NCBI RefSeq assembly: GCF_040760075.1
Contig: NZ_CP142884.1
Coordinates: 248,001 to 312,000, forward strand
Reading direction: 5' to 3'
DNA: 64,000 nt
Origin: Sphingobacterium sp. R2
Lineage (GTDB): Bacteria > Bacteroidota > Bacteroidia > Sphingobacteriales > Sphingobacteriaceae
The notes beneath the pieces were generated by a model. The model made no database searches. It worked only from the letters and a program-made list of their open reading frames with translations, and was not told the DNA's origin. Below, piece by piece: positions 63,865 to 64,000 of the stretch. Position numbers and translations under genes: made by a program. The first letter of the stretch is position 1; each line of letters starts with the position of its first letter.

Positions 63865-64000
63865 TGATGTTCAAGAAAAAATACATATGGATAACATTGT
63901 TCTTTAGTATATTTTCTATTGCCTTGAGCTTTGCACAAGACAAAAATCGATTTCAAGCTATAGAAAATGAAAAAATAGCTTACATTACTAAAGAACTAGG
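63864..64000 (+). CDS. Secreted sensor-like protein of the ECF sigma operon, N-terminal part
   Basis: The frame begins at ATG 63864 or 63867 and runs off the window (about 45 residues visible). It has a signal peptide (WITLFFSIFSIALSFAQ) and then RFQAIENEKIAYITKEL, the pattern of Bacteroidota proteins named sensor of ECF-type sigma factor. It overlaps the previous stop by one base. Confidence 0.65.
   Translation, partial: MMFKKKYIWITLFFSIFSIALSFAQDKNRFQAIENEKIAYITKEL

Overview
The window comes from a Bacteroidota chromosome, most likely Sphingobacteriaceae and probably Sphingobacterium. The reasons are AT-rich DNA with TAnnTTTG -7 promoter boxes upstream of valS, rpsL, rplS, pyrG and purB, a lipoprotein-type TamA partner (TamL) next to TamB, a conserved small basic protein behind tRNA-Cys, two-subunit transketolase, an AcylCoA dehydrogenase of the GCDH type, and META and DUF1080 proteins. 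The genus call is inference from gene content only.

Layout. 1-31 kb is core chromosome: an LTA-synthase-like end, valS, small membrane proteins, tamB-tamL, mdh, a retropepsin-like protein, an MFS exporter, fsa, fur, rnr, the str-type operon rpsL-rpsG-fusA-rpsJ, three related outer-membrane beta-barrel proteins with a decayed rpsJ copy between two of them, an AI-2E family permease, tRNA-Cys plus a small conserved ORF, cutC, an Smr protein and a DUF1080 protein. 31.57-47.79 kb is one integrative mobilizable element inserted in the 3' end of a tRNA-Pro gene. 47.8-64 kb is core again: a collapsed FtsX permease, another tRNA-Pro, rplS, a CBM9-like protein, pyrG-yidC, a META lipoprotein, an acyl-CoA dehydrogenase, twin heptad-repeat lipoproteins, purB, nfu, a split transketolase and an ECF sigma operon running off the end.

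The mobile element has two parts. The left part is a mobilization and replication backbone: tyrosine integrase, unknown protein, HTH protein, RepA-like ATPase, toprim primase, MobC-like protein, a relaxase broken by one in-frame TAG, and a coiled-coil membrane protein. The right part is what I think is the notable system: an integron-like cassette array. Five imperfect palindromes (38.5, 40.6, 41.6, 44.5 and 45.3 kb) separate cargo genes that all read leftwards. A XerD-like recombinase sits at the right end and points the other way, as an integron integrase does. Each palindrome has the same build (AAC, 10 nt, stem of about 15 bp, variable loop, stem, 6 nt, GTT). The GTT-side core at the left end of each cassette is the reverse complement of the AAC-side core at its right end, which is the signature of excisable circular gene cassettes. 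Cassettes carry a CBASS pair (CD-NTase plus four-TM effector), a DUF4184 membrane protein, a large SF2 helicase with membrane segments, an unknown two-TM protein, and a two-gene cassette with an internally duplicated repeat protein. The recombinase ends in an IntI-like SPLD motif, but a one-base deletion in an A-run puts its catalytic tyrosine out of frame.

How the parts fit: the tRNA-Pro integrase moves the whole element, the Mob genes would let it travel by conjugation in trans, and the cassette platform would collect defence and unknown genes. As sequenced, both the relaxase and the cassette recombinase are each broken by a single small mutation, so this copy may be a freshly frozen mobile integron.
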